The notes under the pieces are model-generated. The model was not told the origin of the DNA. It ran no database searches and saw only the letters and a list, made by a program, of their open reading frames with translations. A stretch of DNA of 64,000 nucleotides from Cristatella mucedo (lineage: Eukaryota > Bryozoa > Phylactolaemata > Cristatellidae). The DNA lies in the NCBI GenBank assembly GCA_009760855.2, contig WPIO01000016.1, positions 1,285,001 through 1,349,000 on the forward strand, written 5' to 3'. Position numbers and translations under genes: made by a program. Positions 9,841 to 20,369 of this stretch are shown in pieces. Position 1 is the first letter of the stretch. Every line of letters starts with the position of its first letter.

Positions 9841-10913
9841 CTAAACACCTTCTGGGCCTATCACCACGCCTCCCATCTGCCGCACAGCATCCATACCAAG
9901 GAGCACATCATACCACGGTACGATCTCAGATACAAGGCAGTCCAGCTCTATTGCGATGCCCTGCACAGAGCACGTCATGCGGCACGCCCACCGGCAACGA
10001 GCGACTGCTCCGTTAAACGTAATTACCGGCTCGTTAACCAGATAAGACTGAGCCGAGGTGGCATGCAGTACTGCCGATTTAGTCGCAACAGACCGAGAGC
10101 CGCCAGTACCAAGGAGCGCCTTCCTAATACGACCGCCGTACATTTATTCTTGGTAGTCGAATTGATAAGCCAACGGGAATGCGCCGGCGCTATAGCATGC
10201 GCTTCCCCCTCACTCGTTTTTTGGCTGCGCATCGGTGCGCACGCTCCGGACATGTCGCTGCTAGGTGCGAGTAGTCGCCGCGTACAAAACACAGCCTTCG
10301 CTGCCTTTGCGACGAACGGCAGTCGCGACTTCTGTGCCCTTCCATTTAGCAGGCGAAGCAAAAACGCTTTCGTGGTGTCGGGCGACTGGGAGCCTCTGGC
10401 TCCCAGGTGCCTCAGCCGCGGCCGCGTAGCTCGGCTCCTGGCTACTCATAAGCGTTCGAGCCTTCTCAAAAACTCGGAAACCACCATCTTGTCGAGCGCA
10501 CACGCCGCGCGTAGCTGCTTGCGGAAGTCCTCTGGAAGCCCGGTGACGAAAGCGCATTTTAGCAAGTCATCCTTCGCAGCCGCACTCGCCAGTCAGGCCA
10601 GCCGGGCCACAATCGTTGCGTGTACGTCCACTAGTTTCCCAGCTTGGAGCCGCCTTGTCGTGAGCTCCTCGTAAGCTTTAAATTTATCCGCCGAAAATGT
10701 TGCCAGGAGGGCCTCTTTTACGACGGCGTTATCTTTCTTCGCCTGTCCATCGACGCTCTGGTACACGGCGAACGCTCCGCCGGTTAGAAAAATCGGCAGG
10801 AATTTGTGGCGGTCGGCAACGACAATACCTTGAATCTCTGCCAACAGATGAAACTTTCAACCCTGCCCGAAAAGTCTCCTCTGCCGATGTGGCTGGATTT
10901 TTACGTACTCCAT
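9841..10913 (-). pseudogene. LTR retrotransposon gag and aspartic protease, degenerate
   Basis: On the minus strand a gag-like frame starts at the ATG at 10,913, about 17 bases inside the LTR end. Its segment HKFLPIFLTGGAFAVYQ, then a stretch with EALLATF and KFKAYEELTTRRL, resembles the capsid-like region of LTR-element Gag proteins, and recurs in the element near 63.4 kb. Further on, ALLGTGGSRS and VLLGMDAV match the two hallmark blocks of a retropepsin. The catalytic Asp of the usual DTG/DSG triad is Gly here, so the protease would be dead. Stops and frameshifts separate the parts, and no reverse transcriptase follows; the element is cut off near 9.8 kb. Confidence 0.72.
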
Positions 10914-10929
10914 GGCCGCCGAAGTAGCT

Positions 10930-11200
10930 TGTAGCTTGAGTTATCGTCGCACACAGGACAGAAAGCTAGCCGACGAGCAACACCGCCAGTTTAATACACC
11001 ATGCACGAAGCGGTGGAGGAGGGGAGGGGGCGAAGCGCGACTCTCTTCGCCGCTCTCAACCGCCAGAATGGCCCCGACTTCCTGGTCGCAGCGATGACTC
11101 ATAGCTCATCCCGACAGAGTACCGTATCGAATGTCACAGCCCGCTCGTACAACGATCAGGGGCAGTGCCATCGATTAAACAAAACCAGACACCGCGTACA
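10930..11200 (-). repeat. LTR-B, 5' LTR of the preceding element
   Basis: It begins (plus-strand view) TGTAGCTTGAG and contains AGCCGACGAGCAACACCGCC. The same end recurs at 53.4, 61.9 and 63.6 kb and, inverted, at 40.15 kb. The far boundary is uncertain. Confidence 0.6.
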
Positions 11201-13624
11201 ACGTGTTTCCAGCGACAAAACTTATAAACCACTGACCCTAACTGCAGACTCCGGTGTACAAAGATTCAACAAGTTGAGACACACGGGGCAGATTATCAAC
11301 ACGCGATCACATCACAAATTGAGACACACGTGATGTAGCAATCGGTAAGCTTCTTCTTTTTAGATGCGTCGTTGCCATTTTAATTCCGCGCTAGACGCCA
11401 TTTGCATAATAATTTTTAATGCTTTCTTTTTAAGTTAAATTTATAAAAACGTCTAACTAAATAGCACAACACGTTACTCTTTAAAAAGGCACCCACGTTT
11501 TTTATTGGTTGAATATTTCCCTCATTCGTTTATTCCAATTCAGTAGTAAAGTAGGGGCACTATTTGAAACTGCCGCCATGTGCGACAGTCGGGGCTCCTG
11601 CGGGCGTCAGTGCTGTACTTAAAAGTCGCCAGTTGCGATTTCGTGATTCAGCGCTTCGCCAGTATTCACCGCGCGTCGGGTGAGACTAGCACAGTTGCCA
11701 GCGCTCTGTACGCCGATGGGTTCTGTCCGCAACCGACACCTTCTACGCTCAGATTGTAACAATTGCATGAGATCTTTTCAAGTGAACATGAAATACTCTT
11801 TTATATGTAATGGAATCGATATCCAACGATCGATCGAACAACGATCGAACGATCGATATCCTTTTATTTGGTCTGCTGTCTTGGAACTTTGAGAATTGGG
11901 TTCGCTGTTTCGGAGCCGGCTGACGGATCGCAGCTCGAGCGTGCTGCGCTCGTTGCTTCTGTAGGGGCTCGCTTGCTCAAATGGCGGCGCGCCGGTTTCC
12001 TGCCTTCTTGAGCCAACAGGTCCTCTGCGGACAAAACATTGGCTGTTCCATTCCTTCACTTTAAGACCGTCGGCGACATAAGCTTTGCCGTCGACATGTC
12101 CGTGACTGCGGAACTCATTTCCGCAACTCTCGCGGAAGGGCATTGATTCTCCAGCTGCTGACTGTCCTGAGCTACTACTTCCATGCCGCTCACTTCCTCG
12201 ACTGCGCTCCTAATCCTATAATATTTCATTAATTTCGCGTCTAACTCCGTCTACAATGTTCTTGGTTTCTCCCCGACGTACTGATTTTGCAGTTCTTCCA
12301 GCATAAATGTGAAGATCCTGGCTCATCAACTTATCGCAGTTATTAATTGTCCTCCAATTCATGACCCAAAAGAAGACGGCAACCACAATTTCTGCTAAGA
12401 TAAAAACTCTGACACTCCTTGGTAGAGGCGTCCGCACTGGAAGGTAAACTGTAACGTACTAGCCGGTGGATAACCGTATTTAATTAAGAGGCAGTAAGCA
12501 GGCCTTGGTTCTACATTATTGCTAGTTTGACGTCTGGACTTATGCAGCCTGATCCACACGATGCGGTCAGACTCAAAACTCTCGAATTGATGTTAATACT
12601 TAAAACTTAAAAGCTAGACTGCCCCATAAGGATTGCAATAATAGAGATGTCGTTTATTTGAACCGTACAATAGCTCGATACGGTTACGGCATCCAAAACA
12701 ATGTATTAAAAAAATACAATACATGTATTTTCCCATAAATATATATTTTTCTGAGGCCAGGCAGCAAGCTCTGCGAAGGTCTCAGTTTCCTCGCACACAA
12801 CATCCGTTTATTTTGACGTTCCTTGAATTAAAATGAAATTTTTCGGCGATAAAGCCTTCTGCTCGTTTGAACTTAAAATCTGGTGCTGTCTTGTAGCTAC
12901 GGTTACGGCTTGCCAAGGTCTTTAGATCCCAGCAAAACTAACATCTGTTCCAAGCAGCTTATAATTTGCGGCAGCGAACGTGACTCTTCAATTCTTTTTG
13001 TCTTTTTTATATTTATGTGCTCGGCGTACATGCCTGTGTATAATTCAGGCCATGTTGCTTGCCATAGGTCTTACTAACAGGTCTTCTAGGTCTAATTTGT
13101 CCTACTGGCGGTGAGTGTCCTAATGTCTGGTTTGGCATGTTGCCACAATCATGACGCTCTTTGACACCGTGCATTTCAGTAATCCTTCGGAGCGGAGCGA
13201 ATTCTCTTGAAAGAAGTTGCATTGGACTTGGCTAGTGGTTTATTTTTCTTGTGGTGACCTACAAATGACCTTTTATTCTTATTATTACTCGCTGTCTTGG
13301 ACTCTGATAGAAATGGCAAGTTTCGCACAGAGGAATATAGAGAGGCACCAGCTAGGCGGCCTTATTTTGAATGAGCATGAGCACTATTGACTGATGAATT
13401 TATACGCCTTATGTATTGATTGCAGTATTGATCTGCTACCGTCGTTATTATTACACGCTTCCCTCGGCCTAACCCACGTGCATCGGTGCTGCTCGCTCGT
13501 TATCCACGCCTTAAGCCGTAAGTTCAACCAGTCACGCGGTTGGTCGTCAGCAACATTTAGAACCGTTTTGTGCCCCGTTTTTTCTGAAGACTTTAGTTCA
13601 ATGTAATGGAACAGCCTTTAATAT
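11200..13624. other. Non-coding part of the duplicated block
   Basis: Shared in pieces with 40,330-41,210 and 43,348-44,470. No gene is recognised. 11,814-11,862 carries clustered CGATCG palindromes that are absent from copy 2. Confidence 0.55.
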
Positions 13625-13740
13625 CTCTAGACCAGTATAGCACGTCTACCAGACCAGTACAGCATGTCTACCAGGACAGTAAAGTATGTCTACCATATCA
13701 GTACAGCACGTCTACCAGAATAGTATAGCATGTCCAGTAT
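13625..13740 (+). repeat. Minisatellite, unit about 23 bases
   Basis: About five imperfect units of ACCAGTACAGCACGTCTACC. The homologous array is at 44,473-44,585. Confidence 0.8.
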
Positions 13741-13813
13741 AGTTATTAAAAGTGCCTAGAGAGAGATTGAGTTTTCTGAAGGCGCTATATCGAATGCATT
13801 ATTATTATTATTA
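13741..13813 (+). repeat. LINE-A 3' tail
   Basis: Stem-loop tail plus ATTATT repeats. It is shared with 44,587-44,656, so it was present before the block duplicated. Confidence 0.75.
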
Positions 13814-13880
13814 ATTAATGCTATCTATTGTACATATGTTGATGAACTCGATGACGTAGTACCTCAAACCAGAGGGTGGT

Positions 13881-14728
13881 GTCATATTCCAAAGCGACCT
13901 CTCGTTAGACGACCATATCAGCTCCACAGTCAAATCTGCCTATTTTCAGCTTCATAACATCGCTAAAATTCGGGCTTGTTTAGATAAGGATACCACGTCC
14001 AAGTTGGTCCATGCATTCGTGACATCCCGTCTCGACTTCTGCAACTCACTGCTTACTGGCCTACCAGCATGTGCGATCAGGCGATTGCAGCTGGTACAAA
14101 ACTCTGCAGCTAGGCTTGTCTGTCGTGAGCGTCGCAGTTGCCACATTGCTCCACTTCTCGCCGACCTGCACTGGCTACCAGTGAGGCAACGGATTGACTT
14201 CAAGGTTTTGTCGCTCACTTTTAGGTCCCTTCATTCTATGGCTCCAGCCTATCTTTCAGATATACTACTCCATCAGGCCAAGCATCGTACCACCCGCTTT
14301 TCGGAATCCAACAGTCTGAAAATACCTCGTACAAACCTCAAATCCTTTGGAGACCGTGCATTTAGCTCGTATGCTCCCAAAGCCTGGAACTCCCTCCCGA
14401 CCTGCGTCAGAACATCCCCTGACCTGACCACATTTAAAAGGAACTTAAAAACACACCTATTTAGGACAGCATTTAGTGGGTCCCTGTGATTCTTCCTTGA
14501 TGTGCTTATGCGTGCTGACACTGTTCATGCTGCCACTAACCACATTTGCATGCTGACCCTGTGCATGTCACCCCTAACCATATTATTCATTTTGTTTGTT
14601 TTTCAAGCATGATTTTACTTACTATTCTATTGCATATCACTTTGCAGCAAATGTAAAGCGCCTACAAAGAGATTAAGTTCTCTGAGGACGCTTTATCAAG
14701 TGCAATATTATTATTATTATTATTATTA
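13881..14728 (+). mobile_element. LINE-A, 5'-truncated copy
   Basis: The reading frame at 14,004-14,489 encodes the C-terminal end of the LINE protein (SRLDFCNSLLTGLPACAIRR, LADLHWLPVRQRIDFKVL, RAFSSYAPKAWNSLP), after the catalytic region. The 3' end carries the stem-loop tail and (ATT)n. Copy 2 lacks it: at 44,970-44,990 CCTCAAACCAGA runs straight into the flank. The insertion therefore postdates the duplication. Confidence 0.85.
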
Positions 14729-15485
14729 AATCTGTCCGAAATCGGCGCCGATTTTGGAGGAAAGTGGACAGCGTAAACGCAGTAAGAGAACATGGCCAGG
14801 AGGGCCCGTTTGGAAAGCACTATGAAGATCCTGAGAAAAATAGAACCGACGGTCTGCCTTCACACCCAGACTACTCGCGGCTGCAGTCCCTGCATCCGGG
14901 TATCCATAGGTAAACAGGCGCTCCACTAGCCTCTACTAACCCGCTGACAAACTGCAGGTCAGCGTACCTCAAACCAGTGAACATTTATTTAAATAAAATC
15001 TTATATTTTAATAAAAGAGGTTTGCTTATCTATAAAAATTGTTTTTTCTACTAAAGCTGAAACACAATCACATCGACAGTGGCGTGAAATCCCGTCATCC
15101 CGCGTAGGTTTCAGGATCAGAGGTAGCTGTTGACTCGCAGCCACTGACTTTCGCTGCTGAATTATTGTTCATCGGGGTTCCATCAAAGTAAGTTAATAGA
15201 TTTCTCATAGCGCATTTTATAAATCGTCAGTCCGTGCGTATCCAAGTCAGCTGGTTGAGTTGACCTTCCTTAAACAGACGCCAGTACGCGTTTTTAGTAG
15301 TGGATTGGGCGTCTGTCGTTTGGCAGGGCGTCGGGCACAACCGAATGCCTAGCCCAGGATTAGTGAGAGTGCTCTAACATTTCTCGACTAACGGGTAGAT
15401 TGAAAAGATTTTTTAAACTGACTTAGGAGCATATTTTCAAAACAGCGAGCTGGTGCGCGCCTGCTTCTATTTGGCTACGAACTTC
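14729..15485 (+). repeat. Repeat D
   Basis: Begins near CGGCGCCGATTTTGGAGGA and continues through CCCTGCATCCGGGTATCC. Two further copies are at 41,393 and 44,987. Unknown nature; no coding signal. Confidence 0.6.
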
Positions 15486-15491
15486 GTAAGA

Positions 15492-16010
15492 CTGTACCCT
15501 AGTGTAGGCGGAGCCACTGACGTTCGATGGGTCGAGCTGGGCGTCACCTTGCCCCGGAAGAGCAAAGCCTGAGGTCAGCTCCCAGACGCCCGAGCACCGG
15601 AACTTGGGACCGCGTGCTCTTTTTCGGAGGTATATTTCAACTGGGGTAGACGTCGGCTCCGACTAGTCAAGCAGTTACTCAGCTTGCCGGATCTTTGACG
15701 GCGTACGCTTGTACCCTTAAGACGGAGTCGGTGCAACGGCGGGACTGCGTAAGCCGACTGAGAAACTGACGCGTTCGTTCGCGCTTGCGGTGTCATCTCG
15801 CGCCCCTATAGTTTACTGTGTAGGATGTTCCCTGTAGACTTGTCTAGTCCCCCTTTGCTTAGCGCATGCAATATTGTAAAGGGGTTTAACCAGACGACCG
15901 TTCGTCTTGACCCAGCTCAGCAGCGTAGCGAGAGGCGTTGTAGCCTGAGCGTGGCTGGGATTGGCGGGAAATAGCCTCTGCCCCTTGATCTCAGCTAGAT
16001 TTTGGCGACC
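15492..16010 (-). repeat. Degenerate LTR-A, inverted
   Basis: It resembles the reverse complement of the solo LTR at 5,478-6,213 (GTTACTCAGC, TAGACTTGTCTAG, GCGCATGC). It is shorter and strongly diverged. Confidence 0.55.
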
Positions 16011-16484
16011 GTTGCAGTGACGAACATATTAGCAACCTTCTTGATATTTGCGGCATATGTTATATGCGTTTGTTTACTTGTATGCTATATGCTTAGATAG
16101 TGATCTACACTCCTCGCAAAGCCGTGAGGTAAGGGGTTTGGTGTCGTATTTTGTGGCTTGAGTTAGTCGGCTCCTTCACATGAGTTATGGTATAGCGACA
16201 CGAATAGACCCGATGCAGTAATGGCCGACGGTGATTATCCCAGCTATTAAATAGATCAGGAGGCATACTATGGGATGCGGGCCGGCAAATTTGTCATGTG
16301 ATAAAGCCTGTTTAGATGAGGTGACTCGTATTTGGTACGAACATGATGTTTGTTCCAGCACCCAGATGGTCAGACCCCAAACGCTCGAAGCCAGGCAACT
16401 GGAGATGGGCCTTGGTAGGGAGCCGCCAGCAGTTTCCTACAACTAAGGCCCAGTACCGTCATTAAAGGGATTCAGTGGTGATGT
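16011..16484. other. No gene recognised
   Basis: No motif, repeat or long frame that I can support. It may be leader sequence of the gag-like remnant downstream. Confidence 0.4.
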
Positions 16485-16606
16485 TCGAATCCTGAGGTGG
16501 GCGATCCTTAATCGCCACTGCAAGCGGTGGTGATAGCCGTAAAGGCTCTTCTGTCGCTATACAAAACGAGACTGTTAAATCAGCTAGTATTTATTTTTTT
16601 ATTTAT
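16485..16606 (+). mobile_element. SINE-A, 5'-truncated
   Basis: It starts within the B box (GTTCGAATCC) and continues through the hairpin to CTTCTGTCGCTATACAAA and an ATTTATTT tail. Confidence 0.75.
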
Positions 16607-16639
16607 GGAAGTGAATCCTTCGTGAACCGGTAGACGCTT

Positions 16640-17170
16640 TTCTGTGTGCTTGCGAAGGGCTGTGGTTGGTCTAGTGATATCCAGCGGGATAAGCCAGGAA
16701 TGTTATTCGAGGGCAGAGCAACAAGGATGTTCACTAGAGTGGAAGAGTCGCTAGGTACTTATTACACCCTGGAACAGCTAGTAGATGCCCTACTGGGTAC
16801 GTGTGAACAGAGTGGGTGGCAGGAGGCTGCTAGCATGCGCTTATGTGCCATACAACAGGCGCCTCAGCAAAGCGTGTATGACTCTTTCAAACCCATCAAG
16901 ATGCAGAAATTGCGTACCCCAATATTGCTGCTGCAATCCTCGATGGCGCACTGCTTCCTATTTTTGTGCACGCCTTGAACCCACAGATAGGCGAGCATGT
17001 ATGGTTGTCGCAGCCTTGAGGATGCCCTGCGAAATGCTGAGCGTTGCAAAGCGCTTGAAAGGCTGAAGCAGGCCGGCAGATGGGGCAGTAAACACCGGGT
17101 AGCAGGGCCGAAGGAGATGTATCAGTCTGAGGCTGTTGTCAGCACGGTAGTTACCCATGAACAGCTAGAA
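16640..17170 (+). pseudogene. Gag-like remnant of an LTR retrotransposon
   Basis: The frame at 16,646 reads RMFTRVEESLGTYYTLEQLV, then QQAPQQSVYDSF. A shifted frame then gives DAEIAYPNIAAAILDGALLP and FVHALNPQIGEH, and another gives SLEDALRNAERCKALERLKQ. This composition and order are typical of the capsid region of retrotransposon Gag. At least two frameshifts split it. No zinc knuckle or polymerase follows before 17.5 kb, and no copy is seen in the second block. The family is uncertain. Confidence 0.55.
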
Positions 17171-17524
17171 GCCTAGTTCCAGCTTCTATTTGAGTGCGAA
17201 GCAGCGCTCGCCTAGTGCCTACCAGAACCTCGTAAGTGCCTATCAGACCTAGGGGTGCCCAAAATGGACGAGCTACAGTAAAGACCCAACCGACTCGAGG
17301 CAGGTATAGGTGCCCGAGCATTTCGAGAGCTTCTGCCGAAAGAGAGAGAGAGAGCATGCCGTCCCAAGTTCCGGACCTCAGGTCTCTGGGAGCTGACCCC
17401 AGGCTTTGCCCTTGCGGGGCAAGGCGCCGCCCAGCTCGACATATCAAATGTTAGTGGCTCCACCTACACTAGGGTCAAGACTGTACTTATAGATTGTAGC
17501 CGACTTGGTTCAAATCTATCAAAC

Positions 17525-17690
17525 GTGTAGGTGTAAGGTGCTCTCACTCCACGACTCAGGTCGTGGGTTTCAGTCTTGCTGCAGGCAATGCTGTGTGGCC
17601 TGGAAGCTAGAGAGATAGCCACTAAGGTTTTTATGTCGCCATGTCCATGAGGCTGTTGATTCAGCTAACATTTAGCCTTTACTCTTAACC
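17525..17690 (+). repeat. SINE-A-related diverged element
   Basis: It has a tRNA-like stretch GGTCGTGGGTTTCAGTCTTGC and an end GAGGCTGTTGATTCAGCTAAC that matches the SINE-A tail. Relatives are at 42,270-42,450 and 45,815-45,990. Confidence 0.5.
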
Positions 17691-17814
17691 TAGATATAGG
17701 TGTGTAGAATAACTGACTTGAACGTGCCACTGTCTCAGCAAGTAGTCGGTGGTTAAAGTTTCACAAACGATGAACTCACAGCATTAGATTCATCTGTTGG
17801 CATTAGCATTTTGC

Positions 17815-17873
17815 CTAGTAAGAGATTGAGTTCTCTAAGGGCACTTTATCAACTGTTTTATTATTATTATTAC
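17815..17873 (+). repeat. LINE-A 3' tail
   Basis: Short tail with (ATT)n. It is missing from the homologous site near 47,920, so it was inserted after duplication. Confidence 0.6.
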
Positions 17874-18242
17874 TTAATAAACGGTAAGGCTGGAGGACTC
17901 AAGAACTAGCTATCCCATTTTAAGATGGGAAATGCCATGGTGTTCCCATGTTCCTGTCGTAATATTGTCATTTCTGTTGTTTAACAGGGTAACGATTGGT
18001 CCAGTAACAAGTGTCCGCTTTTTCTATGCCTACCTATGCAGTGCTACCTATGCAATCAGATTGCCTTGGTAGCTGCTATCTATGCTTAGCTATAGCCATC
18101 TGTATGAGCATGTTGCTGCAATATCTGTGCTTTGTGTATGTGAAGGTATGATATTGATTACTGAGTGATTAGGAAGTGTATATTGTCAAAACCATACATG
18201 TTTCGTGTGTGTGTAATGCTATTATTATTCGATCATGCTTCC

Positions 18243-18317
18243 TTTGGTGCAAATATAAAGTGCCTAGAAAGAGGTTAAGTTTCTGAGGGCACTGCACAAC
18301 TGTATTATTATTATTAT
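18243..18317 (+). repeat. LINE-A 3' tail
   Basis: Diverged stem-loop tail, shared with 48,312-48,416; older than the duplication. Confidence 0.65.
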
Positions 18318-18521
18318 AAGCAGCAAGTTAAAGAGTTTGAATAAGTGGCAAGTCCCACCCTCAAAAGAGTATCTGGTCAAATCAGTCCATTCCACCTGGC
18401 ATTATTTTGAAGGTCTGTTTTAAAGGTTTTATTTATCCATCTTTTGTGATTAAAGCCGGCCTCTTTAGTGCACTTTTGTAGCTGCTCTTTTAGCCTGGTT
18501 TTATTTTACCTTAGGTTAGTC

Positions 18522-19624
18522 ATGGCACGAGAGCTTCCAATGCATCGACTTGCATCATCAGTAGATATGCAGCTGCTGTCTTGCATCGCCTGTGCACAAA
18601 TTGCAGGGCAGCCGCTGCTGCTGCGCTGCCTGCACAGCTGCTGCAATGGCTGCGCCGACCGTGCTGCCACAGCAGAGAGCTCAATGAGCATTCGCTGTAC
18701 AGCTTGTGACGTACCCACCGACATCAGTAAAGCAAAGCATCACAACGGTTTTATTGCCGAGTTGGTGAGACGTTTTGCAATCCTGAAAGATTCTGACAAG
18801 TGCAGCCTGTGCAGAGAGGATGGAAGCCCTGACGTGCCAGCAGACCGCTGGTGCGAGCAGTGCCAGAAATCCTTGTGTTCTGCCTGCTTACCGGGCCATA
18901 GCCGATACAACAAAAGTCACATGACCATCGGGCTTCCACAGATCTCGAGTTGGAGTAAAGTTCTAGATATCACAGAGCAGCAGCAGCAGTGCCTGCAGCA
19001 CCGGAAGCCACTGGATCTGCTGTGCTTGACTTGCAAGCGAGCCAAGTGTACCGACTGTGTCAGGCAGTGTGAAGTCTCAGGTCACTCTCAGATGCAGCAT
19101 CTGAAAGGACCGACGGGCAAAACTTTCTTGAAGGACGCGAGAGAAACCATACATCGTCTGCTTGAGCATTTGAATGCCAAGTCTTCCCAGCTCTTACAGC
19201 CCAGGAATCTGGTCAAAGACGTCCAATCGGCTCGTGCCATCCACTTGGACGAGATTAAGACGAGGAAGAAGTATGCAGTGGATGCTGTGACCAAAGCCTT
19301 TAATGATTGTGAGAGCAAGGTGAAGGACTGCTACGATCAGCTCAAGGTCAGTGCTGCCACCGTGCAAGGCCTGGCTGAACAGCTGCATCAATCCGTGCAG
19401 CATGCATCGACATATATCAGCAGCCTCACAGTGGCATCATGCTACCCTGATTTGCTGGACCAGCATGTGACCTTGCAGACACACACATGTAGTGCTTTCA
19501 AAGCAGCTGGAGAGGTTCAGAGATATACCGGCTGCTGAAAAGCTGGTATCACTGAGTGGGTCTCTGCCTGAGGACTTGGATGTGGTGGTCGCCTCGTGGA
19601 TGGGAACTCCGAAGCTGATCGCAG
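18522..19624 (+). pseudogene. RBCC (TRIM-type) gene copy 1, exon 1, frameshifted
   Basis: The ATG at 18,522 is chosen because it aligns with the copy 2 start; an in-frame ATG at 18,468 is not conserved. The frame encodes RING (Cys pairs LSCIAC, CLHSCCNGC, RCTAC), B-box 1 (CSLCRED...WCEQC...CSAC), B-box 2 (CLQHRKPLDLLCLTCKRAKC) and a coiled-coil region. Near 19,483-19,495 one extra base relative to copy 2 shifts the frame, and it ends at 19,538, before the conserved donor GCAG|gtagct at 19,625. RBCC proteins are usually E3 ubiquitin ligases. A shortened protein could still be made, but it could not splice in frame to the propeller exon. Confidence 0.75.
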
Positions 19625-20369
19625 GTAGCTGCCTACGAAGTGCTGAAGCCAGTGCATGACCTGGCTCAATGTGCTGACACGCGAACCTTTCCGACATTCC
19701 TCAGTTGCAGGCCTTGACACATTTGTCCTTGTAGACTGTCTTGGCCGAGTTGCAATTCGTTAGTGACCTTTGCTGGATTTACCCCATTCAAACTCTTATC
19801 AACTTTGCCACTCTGCGAAGCGCGGCAAAGTTGTGTGTCGGCGAGTTTCTTGCAGGCAGTATGAGGATCGACTGTCCTGTACCTTTCCAACGATGAAGTT
19901 TACTTATTCCTGTGCCAAGATGCAGTTTATTGATGTCGTTGGCTATGTAGATAGCCAAGACGAATTACTACCTGCATGATCGATCGGATAAAAGAGGGTA
20001 TGATTAAGGTTGAGTTATTTACCCTTTTCTTAGTTAGGACGTGGGCACAAAACTAATGAGGCAGTGCACCGTCGGTGGATCTATGCAGGGGCATCGTTAA
20101 GAGCCTGGACTAGATGAGACATCTCGGCTCCAGCAGGCTGCCAGCCAACTTACGTTTTTGGCGCAGCAGTAGTCGGTGTGTATTTCAGTTTGCTTGAAGA
20201 AAAATACTCAAATTAAGCAGTGTACTTTGTCATTGCGATATATTGATTTATATGCGATATCTCTGATGCCTAACTAGTTTTTCACGGACAGCTCAATATT
20301 ATGTTAATACTATGCCTTAAACGATTTTCTCAGATGAATCTTAAAGAGTAAAGGCCAAGTACTCAGCAG

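Noticed and set aside
13625-13740. CRISPR array
   Set aside because: The 23-base units are contiguous and imperfect without unique spacers, and the genome is animal; it is a minisatellite.
18468-18521. Upstream ATG of RBCC copy 1
   Set aside because: The 18 extra codons are not conserved in copy 2, where the start aligns with 18,522.
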